Source: Pseudomonadota bacterium (GTDB lineage: Bacteria > Pseudomonadota > Gammaproteobacteria > Burkholderiales > Burkholderiaceae_B). From it: a stretch of 64,000 bases of DNA. The stretch lies in assembly GCA_023387815.1 (NCBI GenBank), contig JAEWHK010000033.1, positions 1 through 64,000 of the forward strand. The letters run 5' to 3'. The position numbers were made by a program, and so were the translations under genes. Of this stretch, positions 9,236-17,372 are shown piece by piece (the first letter of the stretch is position 1; every line of letters starts with the position of its first letter). Below the pieces are notes generated by a model. That model saw only the letters and a program-made list of their open reading frames with translations. It was not told the origin of the DNA and searched no databases.

Positions 9236-9667
9236 CTATGACGCTTCCGAGGCTTTGCGCTCCACCATGGCAAAGGCCATCGCCAGATCAGACTCGTCTG
9301 TCAAAGAAATATGGGCTGCGCCGAAACGGGCTTCATACCAGCTTTTCAGTGGCTCTGCCAGAACCACTTTGGGCGCGCCGCTGACCGCATTGAGGGTTTG
9401 CATCCGGGACCACGCCATCGGCTGGCGCATACCCAGGCCCACGGCTTTGGAAAAGGCCTCTTTGGCGGCGAACCGCGTTGCCAGAAAACGAATGCCTCTC
9501 TCGGGATCTCGCGCCTGGCGTCGGACGAATTTTTCCTTTTCCTCGCGCCCCAGAATGCGATCGACAAAGCGCTCTCCGAACCGTTCGTAAGAGCGGCGAA
9601 TCCGGTGTATGTGGATCAGATCCGTACCAATACCGGCAACGGCTGCGGGCGTGACTTCATTAGCCAT
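9236..9667 (-). CDS. acpS: Holo-[acyl-carrier-protein] synthase
   Basis: Transfers phosphopantetheine from CoA to the serine of acyl carrier protein, activating fatty acid synthesis. The start at MANEV is preferred because GGTGA lies seven bases before it; an upstream TTG would add two residues. The 143-residue protein has GIGTDLIHI at 12-20 with the Mg-binding aspartate and FAAKEAFSKAVG in the middle, both diagnostic of AcpS. It lies between orn and nagZ on the same strand. In relatives pdxJ and recO usually stand before it; here they do not. Confidence 0.95.
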   Translation of the reverse strand: MANEVTPAAVAGIGTDLIHIHRIRRSYERFGERFVDRILGREEKEKFVRRQARDPERGIRFLATRFAAKEAFSKAVGLGMRQPMAWSRMQTLNAVSGAPKVVLAEPLKSWYEARFGAAHISLTDESDLAMAFAMVERKASEAS

Positions 9668-9687
9668 GGGCAATTCACCGTGAAGTG

Positions 9688-10233
9688 CTAAAGCTTGATA
9701 AAATGTTCCCGGTAATATCGGAGTTCGTCTATGGATTCGTAGATATCAGCCAGCGCTTCGTGGCGGCTTTTCTTGTCGAATCCCTTGTACACCTCGGGCT
9801 TCCAGCGACGGGAAAGCTCCTTCAGGGTGCTGACGTCCAGATTCCGGTAGTGGAAATAGCTTTCGAAACGGGGCATGTATTTATACATGAATCGCCGATC
9901 CTGACTGATGGTATTGCCGCAAAGGGGCGATGCACCTTTTGGCACCAGTGGAGCAAGAAACGCCAGAAGAATATCTTCTGCCTGCTCTTCGGTCAGCGTT
10001 GACGAACGCACTTTTTCGGTCAGACCGCTGCGGCCGTGCGTGGATGTGTTCCACTTGTCCATACCGGCCAGCACCTCGTCTGACTGGTGAATCACAAGTA
10101 CCGGCCCTTCTGCGACCAGCGTGAGGTCAGGTTCTGTGACCACAACAGCTACTTCCAGAATACGTTCTTTTTCGGGGTTCAGGCCGCTCATTTCCATGTC
10201 CAGCCAGACCAGTCGCAGATCATTCACCGCCAT
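9688..10233 (-). CDS. orn: Oligoribonuclease
   Basis: A 3'-to-5' exoribonuclease that degrades two-to-five-nucleotide RNAs, and dinucleotides from cyclic-di-GMP breakdown, in the cytoplasm. The 181-residue DEDD-family protein shows D12 and E14 in WLDMEMSGL, followed by the PVLVIHQSDEVL and DKWN segments of the family. AAGGA stands just before the ATG. It runs into acpS 20 bases downstream and is divergent from the M48 protease gene. Confidence 0.96.
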   Translation of the reverse strand: MAVNDLRLVWLDMEMSGLNPEKERILEVAVVVTEPDLTLVAEGPVLVIHQSDEVLAGMDKWNTSTHGRSGLTEKVRSSTLTEEQAEDILLAFLAPLVPKGASPLCGNTISQDRRFMYKYMPRFESYFHYRNLDVSTLKELSRRWKPEVYKGFDKKSRHEALADIYESIDELRYYREHFIKL

Positions 10234-10286
10234 TTTCGATCCTTATTGTTCAGAACCCATATTTTCGCACAGAGCACACAACAGAA

Positions 10287-11558
10287 ATGTCCCCAACTGC
10301 CTTTACGCTTTTATTTGTCCTTTTCCTGGTTATCGAGACCGTTACCCATCTGTGGCTGGCCAGTCGCCAGGCCCGGTACGTCACCAGCCATCGCGCACAG
10401 GTTCCGGACGAATTTGCGGAAAAAATCGGGCTGCGCAGTCACCAGCGCGCCGCCGACTACACAGTTGAGCGAATGAAGCTGTCGGTCACGCAGCGCGTCT
10501 TTGACGCCATGGTGCTGATTGCCTTCACCCTGCTGGGCGGATTGCAGGCCATCAACGAGTGGCTGATTGGCATTGTTGCAAACGACTTCTGGCGCCAGCT
10601 ACTGTTGCTTGGAACGGTTTTGCTGATTTCGGGCGCACTGCACCTGCCTTTCAGCCTGTGGAAGCAGTTCAGGCTGGAACAGAAATTCGGTTTCAACCGC
10701 ATGACTCCGGGCCTTTTCGTGAGTGATACCATCAAGGGACTGCTGGTCAGTGTGGTGCTCGGCCTGCCTCTGGCTGCAGTAACCTTGTGGCTGATGGCTG
10801 CGGCCGGCCCATTGTGGTGGCTGTGGGCATGGATGGTCTGGGTCGTCTTCAACGCTTTCCTTCTTTTTGTCTTCCCTACCTGGATTGCGCCACTCTTCAA
10901 TAAGTTCACTCCGCTGGACAATCCTGAACTGGCCGACCGGATCAACAATCTGGCACAACGCTGTCACTTTGCCCTTCAGGGTCTGTTTGTCATGGATGGG
11001 TCCAAACGATCTGCACACGGCAACGCCTATTTCACCGGCTTTGGCAAATCACGCCGGATCGTGTTTTTCGACACGCTTCTGAACAAGCTCAATCCCGATG
11101 AGATCGAAGCTGTGCTGGCGCACGAGCTTGGCCATTTCAGTCATAAGCATGTGCAGAAACGCATGATCTTCAGCTTCTTGCTGGCGCTGGTTTTCTTTGC
11201 CGTACTGGGTTATCTCAAAAACCAGATCTGGTTCTATCAGGGGCTGGGCGTCTCACCCGTTATTAATGGCTCCAACGACGCCATGGCATTGCTTCTGTTC
11301 TTTATGGCCATGCCGGTCTTCACATTCTTCTTTGCCCCGCTTTTCAGTTTCTTTTCGCGCAAGGATGAATTTCAGGCCGACCATTATGCGCATACACAAT
11401 CGAGCTCTGAAGCGCTCATTTCGGCGCTGGTCAAGCTATACGACGACAATGCCTCGACTCTGACGCCCGATCCCGTTCATTCGGCCTTCTACGACAGCCA
11501 CCCCCCTGCTTCTCTGCGAATTCGCCGACTCCAGCAATTGCAGGCATCCAACGGATGA
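10287..11558 (+). CDS. M48 family (Ste24-like) membrane metalloprotease
   Basis: A zinc metalloprotease embedded in the inner membrane, 423 residues, of the Ste24/CAAX-protease branch of family M48. HELGH at 279-283 gives two zinc ligands and the catalytic glutamate; EFQADHYA from 361 supplies the third ligand. Hydrophobic spans lie near 1-20, 70-95, 103-122, 150-200, 290-310 and 332-355, as in Ste24. Bacteria generally lack prenylated CAAX proteins, so the likely role is turnover of damaged membrane proteins. The stop overlaps the rsgA start as ATGA, so the two are translationally coupled. Confidence 0.9.
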   Translation: MSPTAFTLLFVLFLVIETVTHLWLASRQARYVTSHRAQVPDEFAEKIGLRSHQRAADYTVERMKLSVTQRVFDAMVLIAFTLLGGLQAINEWLIGIVANDFWRQLLLLGTVLLISGALHLPFSLWKQFRLEQKFGFNRMTPGLFVSDTIKGLLVSVVLGLPLAAVTLWLMAAAGPLWWLWAWMVWVVFNAFLLFVFPTWIAPLFNKFTPLDNPELADRINNLAQRCHFALQGLFVMDGSKRSAHGNAYFTGFGKSRRIVFFDTLLNKLNPDEIEAVLAHELGHFSHKHVQKRMIFSFLLALVFFAVLGYLKNQIWFYQGLGVSPVINGSNDAMALLLFFMAMPVFTFFFAPLFSFFSRKDEFQADHYAHTQSSSEALISALVKLYDDNASTLTPDPVHSAFYDSHPPASLRIRRLQQLQASNG

Positions 11559-12445
11559 TCAGCGGCCGCGTTATTGCCGCTTACGGGCGGCACTATCAGG
11601 TAGAACTTGAAAACGGTCAATTCCGGCAATGCTACACGCGTGGCAAAAAAACAGGCATCTGTGTCGGTGACTATGTGGATATAGAGCCGCAGGGCCAGGA
11701 CGAAGGACGAATCGAGCGCATCCATGAACGCCGAAACCTTCTTTATCGCTCTGATGACATGCGCGCCAAGCAGTTTGCTGCGAATGTCGACCAGTTGCTG
11801 ATTGTTGTTGCCGTGGAGCCCTTGTTTTCGGATGATCTGACCGGACGGGCACTGGCCGGCGCATTCAGCGCGGATATCGCTCCCGTGATCATTCTGAATA
11901 AATGTGATCTGAGTGAAGCGCTCCCGCGCGCCCGAAGCCTGCTTACCCATATCCGCGATCTGGGTGTACCCGTGATTGAAACCAGCACGCTGCAGCCTGA
12001 GGCATTGAAGGACGCGCTGCTACCACGACTCAAAGACAAAACCAGTTTGTTGCTGGGTCAAAGCGGCATGGGCAAGTCGAGCATTCTGAATATTCTTGTG
12101 CCCGATGCTCGCGCAGAGACGCAGGCACATTCCACCGCCCTGGGAACCGGCAAACACACCACAACGTCGTCACGGCTCTATCACCTGCCGGATAATGGCG
12201 GAGATCTGATTGATTCTCCGGGGTTCCAGGCCTTTGGTCTGAAGCATCTGGGCCAGACCGAGGTGGAACATGGCTTTCCTGAATTTGCACCTTACAGTCA
12301 GAACTGCAAGTTCTACAACTGCACACATCGTCATGAGCCTGGTTGCGGTGTGCTTGCAGCCAAAGAAAAAGGACTGATCAGCCAGAAGCGCCACGAACTG
12401 TATATGCGCATTCTCGCAGAATCGACCGCGCCACAGAAATACTGA
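11555..12445 (+). CDS. rsgA: Ribosome small-subunit-dependent GTPase A
   Basis: Circularly permuted GTPase that assists late maturation of the 30S subunit. The 296-residue protein has an N-terminal OB fold, then the GTPase motifs in permuted order: NKCD (G4) at 115-118, GQSGMGKSS (G1) at 168-176, and DSPGF (G3) near 220. A zinc-binding segment follows with C251, C256, H258 and C264. The ATG overlaps the stop of the M48 protease gene by four bases. Its stop abuts that of the convergent NUDIX gene with no intervening base. Confidence 0.96.
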   Translation: MISGRVIAAYGRHYQVELENGQFRQCYTRGKKTGICVGDYVDIEPQGQDEGRIERIHERRNLLYRSDDMRAKQFAANVDQLLIVVAVEPLFSDDLTGRALAGAFSADIAPVIILNKCDLSEALPRARSLLTHIRDLGVPVIETSTLQPEALKDALLPRLKDKTSLLLGQSGMGKSSILNILVPDARAETQAHSTALGTGKHTTTSSRLYHLPDNGGDLIDSPGFQAFGLKHLGQTEVEHGFPEFAPYSQNCKFYNCTHRHEPGCGVLAAKEKGLISQKRHELYMRILAESTAPQKY

Positions 12446-13174
12446 TCAGGCTTGTCCGGTACCCGCTACGGCCAGCAAGCGATGATAGAAATTGCGGATA
12501 ATACTGGCCGTGGCACCCCAGATAAAATAATCGTTCCAGGGCATGGAATAGTAATAGCGCTCATTGCCGTCGGGCTGAATGGCATGGTGAAGGCGGTGAT
12601 TGCGTGGGTCCATCAAAAATGCAAGCGGCACCTGGAAGACTTCGGCCACCTCAACCTGATCGATCCTGATTTCACTGATGTTATCGAGCCAGCCCACATA
12701 GGGCCGCAGCAGAAATCCTGTACCCGTATAGAACTCCGGCAACTGCCCAAGCATTGTGACATCCTTGCCTGGGACGCCAATTTCTTCAAACGTTTCCCTT
12801 AAGGCCGTGTGCTGGGGATTGATATCACTCTCTTCCACACGCCCTCCCGGAAAACTGATCTGACCCGGGTGGTGAAAAAGTTTTTCTGAGCGTTTGGTGA
12901 GCAGAACCGAAATTGCATCACCGTTTTTGACCAGCGGCATCAGTACGGCTGAGTCAATATAGGATTCTGACTGATATTGGATGATCTTGGCTTCGTTCCA
13001 TTCCTGAACCAGCGCATCTGCCGACCAGACCAGACTATGGTCAAAGGCTTTTTCAATGAACGCCGGCGTAAGCATCGCCGGCGGTATTGCCTGCAGATTC
13101 TCGTCAGCCACCGTCCATTTCTGCGCCTGGACATCGAATCCGGGCGTGATGCGCTTTCTTAAGGGTTCATTCAA
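12446..13174 (-). CDS. CoA pyrophosphatase (NUDIX hydrolase)
   Basis: Predicted to cleave CoA or related nucleotide diphosphates. The 242-residue protein contains a full NUDIX box at about 110-132, with GG, E115, RETFEEIG, and the preceding HHPGQISFPGG that marks the YeaB/NudL-like CoA pyrophosphatases. Translation most likely begins at a TTG, seven bases after AAGGA; the nearby ATG is out of frame. It lies downstream of rplS on the same strand, beyond the rplS terminator. Confidence 0.9.
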   Translation of the reverse strand: MNEPLRKRITPGFDVQAQKWTVADENLQAIPPAMLTPAFIEKAFDHSLVWSADALVQEWNEAKIIQYQSESYIDSAVLMPLVKNGDAISVLLTKRSEKLFHHPGQISFPGGRVEESDINPQHTALRETFEEIGVPGKDVTMLGQLPEFYTGTGFLLRPYVGWLDNISEIRIDQVEVAEVFQVPLAFLMDPRNHRLHHAIQPDGNERYYYSMPWNDYFIWGATASIIRNFYHRLLAVAGTGQA

Positions 13175-13313
13175 AACGAGATCCTTGGGAATATGACAAC
13201 TAACATATTGCTATTTTACGGCAGTCATATTGGTTTCAGGATTTCAGGAATGAAATGAAACGCGAATGGATGCCAATAGGACTATGGAAAAAGATGGGCT
13301 GGGGATGATGCGG

Positions 13314-13344
13314 GTAAAAAAATAGCCGGCAATGCCGGCTATTT
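13314..13344 (-). terminator. Rho-independent terminator of rplS
   Basis: On the minus strand an eleven-base stem AAATAGCCGGC / GCCGGCTATTT with a three-base loop runs directly into a run of T. It lies about 60 bases after the rplS stop. Confidence 0.9.
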
Positions 13345-13404
13345 GTACCCTGTTGCACCTGCCAGAAGCACGGGCGCAACGAAGGAGATAAACAGGAAAC
13401 TCGC

Positions 13405-13791
13405 TTACGCTTTTGCCTGTTTGTCGGCCTTGCGTACCAGTTTTTCTTTGATACGAGCAGCTTTACCAGAACGGTTACGCAGGTAGTAAAGCTTGGCACG
13501 ACGCACATCACCGCGACGTTTTACAACGATGGACGCGATTTGTGGAGAATACAGCTGGAATGTCCGCTCAACGGCTTCGCCTGAAGAAATTTTGCGAACG
13601 ATGAAGGAAGAGTTCAGACCACGATTGCGTTTAGCAATAACAACGCCTTCGTATGCCTGGGCGCGCTTGCGGTTACCCTCAACCACGTTTACGCTGACAA
13701 CAACCGTATCGCCAGGGGCAAATTCGGTAACGGGATTACCGCCGGTCAGGCGCTGGATTTCTTCCTGCTCAAGTTTTTCAATAAGATTCAT
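13405..13791 (-). CDS. rplS: 50S ribosomal protein L19
   Basis: Ribosomal protein at the 30S-50S interface. The 128-residue sequence starts MNLIEKLEQEEI and contains GDTVVVSVNVVEGNRKRAQA, RGLNSSFIVRKIS and AKLYYLRNRSGKAARIKEKL, all typical of L19. In most relatives it closes an rpsP-rimM-trmD-rplS operon. Here the next gene upstream on its strand is a 70-residue hypothetical, so rplS appears to have its own promoter, perhaps with a -10 TTATAC at 13903-13908. Two short inverted repeats lie in the presumed leader. Confidence 0.97.
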   Translation of the reverse strand: MNLIEKLEQEEIQRLTGGNPVTEFAPGDTVVVSVNVVEGNRKRAQAYEGVVIAKRNRGLNSSFIVRKISSGEAVERTFQLYSPQIASIVVKRRGDVRRAKLYYLRNRSGKAARIKEKLVRKADKQAKA

Positions 13792-14114
13792 AGTAGACTC
13801 CGGCCATCATGAACGGCTGTTTAGAATAACGTCACAGTAATATTGTGATTGCACCGACCCATTCAGGTGCATTTGCCGACAGAGGATGAATAGAACTCGC
13901 AAGTATAACGTGTTTAGCGCTATCTATCTACATAAATGCCCGTTACCGAAAGAGAAATTGGCATTCAAGTTATTGAATTCAATCAAAAAAACAACAAATT
14001 CTCATTTCCAAGGATACGATGCCGAGGTAAACCAGACCAGGGGACCCGGCGTAACAGTCAGATGGAAACGACCAGGGGTTGTGTGAACCCCAACTCCAGC
14101 CTGTGGCGCGGCCT
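13792..14114. other. Intergenic region and rplS leader
   Basis: 323 bases without a convincing gene. Going away from rplS it holds TCACA-7-TGTGA (13832-13848) and TGCACC-10-GGTGCA (13850-13871), either of which could fold in the rplS leader, then a possible -10 near 13903. GGGGTT-gtgtg-AACCCC at 14075-14091 lies just past the stop of the 70-residue gene and may help end its transcript. Confidence 0.45.
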
Positions 14115-14327
14115 TCAGGCCAGACCCGCTGCCGTGCCCAGAAGATTGATGACCGGGATAAGCGCAAACCATGCTGCTACCATGAGGACATCAGCCAGAA
14201 TGTGGCTTCCGCGTTGCACTTTGCGGTTCTTCTTCCGATAAAGCGTGGCAAAAGACTGGTCGAACTGACGGCAGGCTGATATAGTTGAAGCAGTTGGGGC
14301 AACAGGCTTGTGGTTTGGGCTTGTCAT
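14115..14327 (-). CDS. Small predicted tail-anchored membrane protein (70 aa), SOS-associated
   Basis: A 70-residue protein starting MTSPNHKP, with GGAGA eight bases before the ATG. Residues 1-40 are polar and basic (LYRKKNRKVQRG near 29-40), and about 44-70 form one or two hydrophobic stretches ending at the C-terminus, so it is probably anchored in the inner membrane with its N-terminus in the cytoplasm. No family is recognised. A near-consensus LexA box lies about 150 bases upstream, with a strong inverted repeat between box and gene. It is the only credible gene the box could control. Small damage-induced membrane proteins are known elsewhere (SidA, DidA, TisB), but homology to them is not claimed. 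Confidence 0.65.
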   Translation of the reverse strand: MTSPNHKPVAPTASTISACRQFDQSFATLYRKKNRKVQRGSHILADVLMVAAWFALIPVINLLGTAAGLA

Positions 14328-14426
14328 AACGGATTCTCCAAGAGTTAAGAGGTGCCCACCCCAGCCGAGTCGCAACCTGAATGCTGGAAAACACACAGGG
14401 AAAGCAGCGTTCAACCGGGGCAGACG

Positions 14427-14451
14427 ATAACTAGGACCCTAATCTAGTTAT
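14427..14451. promoter_or_regulatory. Inverted repeat in leader of the 70-aa gene
   Basis: ATAACTAG, nine bases, CTAGTTAT: a perfect eight-base inverted repeat between the LexA box and the 70-residue gene. If transcription starts at the LexA-box promoter it would form a hairpin in the mRNA leader. It could also be a second protein-binding site. Confidence 0.5.
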
Positions 14452-14478
14452 ATCGCGACTATGCATTGCGATGATTAG

Positions 14479-14498
14479 TACTGTACATTTATACAGTA
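14479..14498. promoter_or_regulatory. LexA-binding site (SOS box)
   Basis: TACTGTACATTTATACAGTA matches the classic E. coli-type LexA consensus, with CTGT and ACAG eight bases apart inside a symmetric 20-base site. On the minus strand TTGCAA and TACAGT, 17 bases apart, could be a promoter overlapped by it. The 70-residue gene is the only plausible target; the other side holds the 3' end and terminator of the peroxiredoxin gene. Confidence 0.8.
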
Positions 14499-14552
14499 CT
14501 TTTTGCAAGTATTTTGTTATGCGTATTTGCCCTATATGTTGTATTTGCTGCC

Positions 14553-14590
14553 AAACAAAAAAGCCATGACGGCAATAACGTCATGGCTTT
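14553..14590 (-). terminator. Rho-independent terminator of the peroxiredoxin gene
   Basis: On the minus strand AAAGCCATGACG and CGTCATGGCTTT form a twelve-base stem with a seven-base loop followed by TTTTTTGTTT. It lies about 95 bases past the peroxiredoxin stop. Confidence 0.9.
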
Positions 14591-14684
14591 GTGTCTTTCC
14601 GGGCGACAATCCTCCAGGGGAAGATTCGTTGGTGGCGCGGAATATCAGCTGTTTCTGCCGACTACCGCCCCACCCGCCTGAGTA

Positions 14685-15329
14685 TTACTTGTTAGGCTGA
14701 GGTGTCGTACGCAGATAAGGACGAACTTCAGTATAGCCTTTGGGGAACTTCTGTTTCAGCACTTCGGGATCCTTCAGGGAAGGAACAATGATCACGTCCT
14801 GACCATCTTCCCAGTTCACTGGTGTTGCCACGCTGTGAGAATCTGTCAGTTGCAGTGAGTCAATCACACGCAGAATTTCGTTAAAGTTGCGGCCGGTGCT
14901 GGCTGGGTAAGTGATGATCAGGCGAATTTTTTTCGCAGGATCAATAATGAAAACAGAACGCACGGTTACTGTGGCGCTGGCATTCGGGTGGATCATGTCA
15001 TAAAGCGTTGACACTTTACGATCGTCGTCCGCCAGAATCGGGAAGTTGACCGTTGTACTCTGCGTATCGTTGATGTCCTCGATCCATTTGTTATGGGAAT
15101 CTGCATCGTCAACAGAAACAGCCAGCACTTTGACGTTGCGTTTGGCAAACTCGTCTTTCAGCTTGGCGGTGTAACCCAGTTCTGTTGTGCAGACGGGCGT
15201 GAAGTCAGCAGGATGAGAGAACAGAACACCCCAGCTATCGCCCAGGAATTCGTGGAATTTGATCGGGCCGGTAGACGAATTCTGTTCAAAATCGGGGGCG
15301 GTGTCGCCCAAGCGCAGTGTTGTGCTCAT
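14685..15329 (-). CDS. 1-Cys peroxiredoxin (Prx6 family)
   Basis: Reduces hydrogen peroxide and organic hydroperoxides in the cytoplasm. The ATG of MSTTLRLG is chosen because AGGAG sits eight bases upstream; an upstream in-frame start would add 13 residues. The 214-residue length fits the Prx6/1-Cys type, with the peroxidatic cysteine C47 in PADFTPVCTTE and a C-terminal dimerisation domain ending LRTTPQPNK. A strong terminator follows. A 19-base palindrome lies about 110 bases upstream and could bind a redox regulator, which is unproven. Confidence 0.93.
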   Translation of the reverse strand: MSTTLRLGDTAPDFEQNSSTGPIKFHEFLGDSWGVLFSHPADFTPVCTTELGYTAKLKDEFAKRNVKVLAVSVDDADSHNKWIEDINDTQSTTVNFPILADDDRKVSTLYDMIHPNASATVTVRSVFIIDPAKKIRLIITYPASTGRNFNEILRVIDSLQLTDSHSVATPVNWEDGQDVIIVPSLKDPEVLKQKFPKGYTEVRPYLRTTPQPNK

Positions 15330-15436
15330 GGTATCTCCTAGGTAAGTGTGAGGAATGTCCGGCGTCACGCGCCGGACTGTATACCGGGATTATTACAAAA
15401 ATTTTTTATTCCCTAAAAGAATAAATAATAATTTTT

Positions 15437-15455
15437 ATATACCCAATAGGTATAT
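15437..15455. promoter_or_regulatory. Palindrome upstream of the peroxiredoxin gene
   Basis: ATATACC-caata-GGTATAT, perfect seven-base arms, in the AT-rich stretch between the peroxiredoxin ATG and the 3' end of the acyl-CoA dehydrogenase gene. It is a candidate operator for the peroxiredoxin gene; the regulator is unknown. Confidence 0.4.
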
Positions 15456-15483
15456 TAGAAGAAATTTGCCGTGCCTGCGCGCA

Positions 15484-17277
15484 TTAAGCAAATACCTGGG
15501 AAAATGCGTCCTGAACTTCGGTACCGGATTTAACCGCAGAAGACAGCGCGACCGAACGTGGCAGCAGATGTGCCGCATAGAAGACGGCCACCGCCAGTTT
15601 GTGCCGATGCGTGTCGGTCTGACGGTCTTTGGCTTTCAGTGCGGCATTTGCGAGATGCCAGCCAGCGTGTACATAACCGGCAAGCATAAGGAAAGGGACG
15701 CTGCCCGCAAAAGCACTGCGCATGGCGCCTTTTTCTGCGAAAGCCAGTGTGGCATCCAGCGCATTTTCATAGGCCTGGACGGCAATTTCCAGTTGTCCGC
15801 CTATAAAGGCCAGAGCCGAATCGTCCTGATGCTGATTCAGGGCATTGACTGTCTCACACATCGCGGCAATGAAACCCCGGGTGACTGCCCCGCCATCGCG
15901 CAGGGTTTTACGTCCGATAAAGTCATTGGCCTGAATGGCAGTCGTGCCTTCATAAATTGGCAGGATGCGGGCGTCCCGATAATACTGAGCCGCGCCGGTT
16001 TCTTCGATATAGCCCATCCCGCCATGCACCTGCATGCCCAGCGAGGCAACCTCGACCGAATTTTCGGTACTGAAGGCTTTCACAATGGGAACAAGATATT
16101 CGTATTGTGCTCGATATTGTTCACGGGTCTGCTCGTCAGCATGCTGATGCGCCATATCATTGCACATGGCCGCATACAAGGCGATTGCCCTTGCACCCTC
16201 GGTCAGGCCGCGCATGCTCATGAGCAGGCGTTGCACGTCCGGGTGATGATCAATCGAGACAGGTCCTGGAGAGCCTTCCAGCAGATTGCCCTGCAGACGG
16301 TCTGCCGCATAGGCCTGCGCCTGCTGCAACGCCCGTTCGGACACAGAAATTCCCTGAATACCGACGTTATAACGGGCTGCGTTCATCATGATGAACATAT
16401 ACTGCAACCCGAAATTTTCCTTGCCTACCAGATATCCGATAGCGCCCTCGCCCACTTCGCCCTTGCCCGCACCGTACAGCAAAACAGATGTTGGACTTCC
16501 ATGAATTCCCAGCTTCTCTTCAATGGACGCACACCAGACATCATTGCGTTTGCCTAGTGAGCCGTCCTCATTAACGAGGAACTTGGGAACGACGAACAGA
16601 GAGATACCCTTGACTCCCTTGGGCGCGTCCGGCGTCCTGGCAAGCACCAGGTGGACAATATTCTCGGCCAGATCATGTTCGCCATACGTAATGAAGATTT
16701 TCTGGCCCGAAATGCGATAAGTGCCATCATCCTGGGGAATCGCCTTTGTGGTCAGCAACGCCAGATCGGACCCGGCCTGAGGTTCCGTCAGGTTCATGGT
16801 GCCGGTCCATCGGCCTTCCAGCATCGGCGGGACAAAGGTCTGTTTCAGTGTCTCGCTGCCGGCCTGAGTGACCGCCTCGATAAAGCCATCGGTCAGTAGC
16901 GGGCAAAGGGCAAAAGACAGATTGGCCGCATTCAGATTTTCTGATATGACGGCGGAAACCAGCTTGGGAAAGCCCTGACCGCCCAGTTCAGGGTCGTGCT
17001 GCAGTCCCTGCCAGCCACCCTCGGCGAAGGCTTTGAACGCTTTGGCAAACGACGGCGGCGTGCTGACCTGGCCGTTGTCCCAGCGGGCACCCTGCTGATC
17101 TCCGTCTTTATTGGTGGGTGCCACAACTTCCTGGACAAACCTGGCGTTTTCATGCAGCACAGCCTCGACAATGTCCTCGCTGATTTCTTCGTAACCCGGC
17201 AATGCCAGCACCTGCTGCAGCAGCCCCATGTCTTTAAGATTGAAAAAGATATCGTCTAGCGGTGTTTTGTAGGTCAT
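15484..17277 (-). CDS. Acyl-CoA dehydrogenase (DmdC-like, ~600 aa type)
   Basis: FAD-dependent flavoprotein that introduces a 2,3-double bond in an acyl-CoA. The 597-residue length, the N-terminal TPLDDIFFNLKDMGLL and the extra C-terminal domain place it with the long DmdC-like dehydrogenases rather than with short-chain enzymes of about 380 residues. Visible motifs are MNLTEPQAGSDLALL, QKIFITYGEHDL, MQVHGGMGYIEETGAAQYYRDARI and PIYEGTTAIQ with the expected catalytic glutamate. It closes a minus-strand unit behind a CoA-transferase, a Bug protein and an AidB-like dehydrogenase, so it probably acts on an acyl-CoA made by that transferase. The gap to the CoA-transferase gene holds a palindrome and may contain its own promoter. 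Confidence 0.9.
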   Translation of the reverse strand: MTYKTPLDDIFFNLKDMGLLQQVLALPGYEEISEDIVEAVLHENARFVQEVVAPTNKDGDQQGARWDNGQVSTPPSFAKAFKAFAEGGWQGLQHDPELGGQGFPKLVSAVISENLNAANLSFALCPLLTDGFIEAVTQAGSETLKQTFVPPMLEGRWTGTMNLTEPQAGSDLALLTTKAIPQDDGTYRISGQKIFITYGEHDLAENIVHLVLARTPDAPKGVKGISLFVVPKFLVNEDGSLGKRNDVWCASIEEKLGIHGSPTSVLLYGAGKGEVGEGAIGYLVGKENFGLQYMFIMMNAARYNVGIQGISVSERALQQAQAYAADRLQGNLLEGSPGPVSIDHHPDVQRLLMSMRGLTEGARAIALYAAMCNDMAHQHADEQTREQYRAQYEYLVPIVKAFSTENSVEVASLGMQVHGGMGYIEETGAAQYYRDARILPIYEGTTAIQANDFIGRKTLRDGGAVTRGFIAAMCETVNALNQHQDDSALAFIGGQLEIAVQAYENALDATLAFAEKGAMRSAFAGSVPFLMLAGYVHAGWHLANAALKAKDRQTDTHRHKLAVAVFYAAHLLPRSVALSSAVKSGTEVQDAFSQVFA

Positions 17278-17304
17278 TTTCGTCTCGGAAATGGTGTCGT
17301 TGTA

Positions 17305-17325
17305 ATAGTGCAAAATATACACTAT
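17305..17325. promoter_or_regulatory. Inverted repeat before the DmdC-like gene
   Basis: ATAGTG, nine bases, CACTAT lies 28-48 bases before the dehydrogenase ATG, a position typical for a repressor operator. The binding protein is unknown. Confidence 0.35.
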
Positions 17326-17372
17326 CCACCTTTCCGGAACCAGACGGGGCGATTTAAACCATGTTTGAACAA

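Noticed and set aside
13936..14241. 101-codon plus-strand frame opposite the 70-residue gene
   Set aside because: No ribosome site; the minus frame has a ribosome site and a membrane tail.
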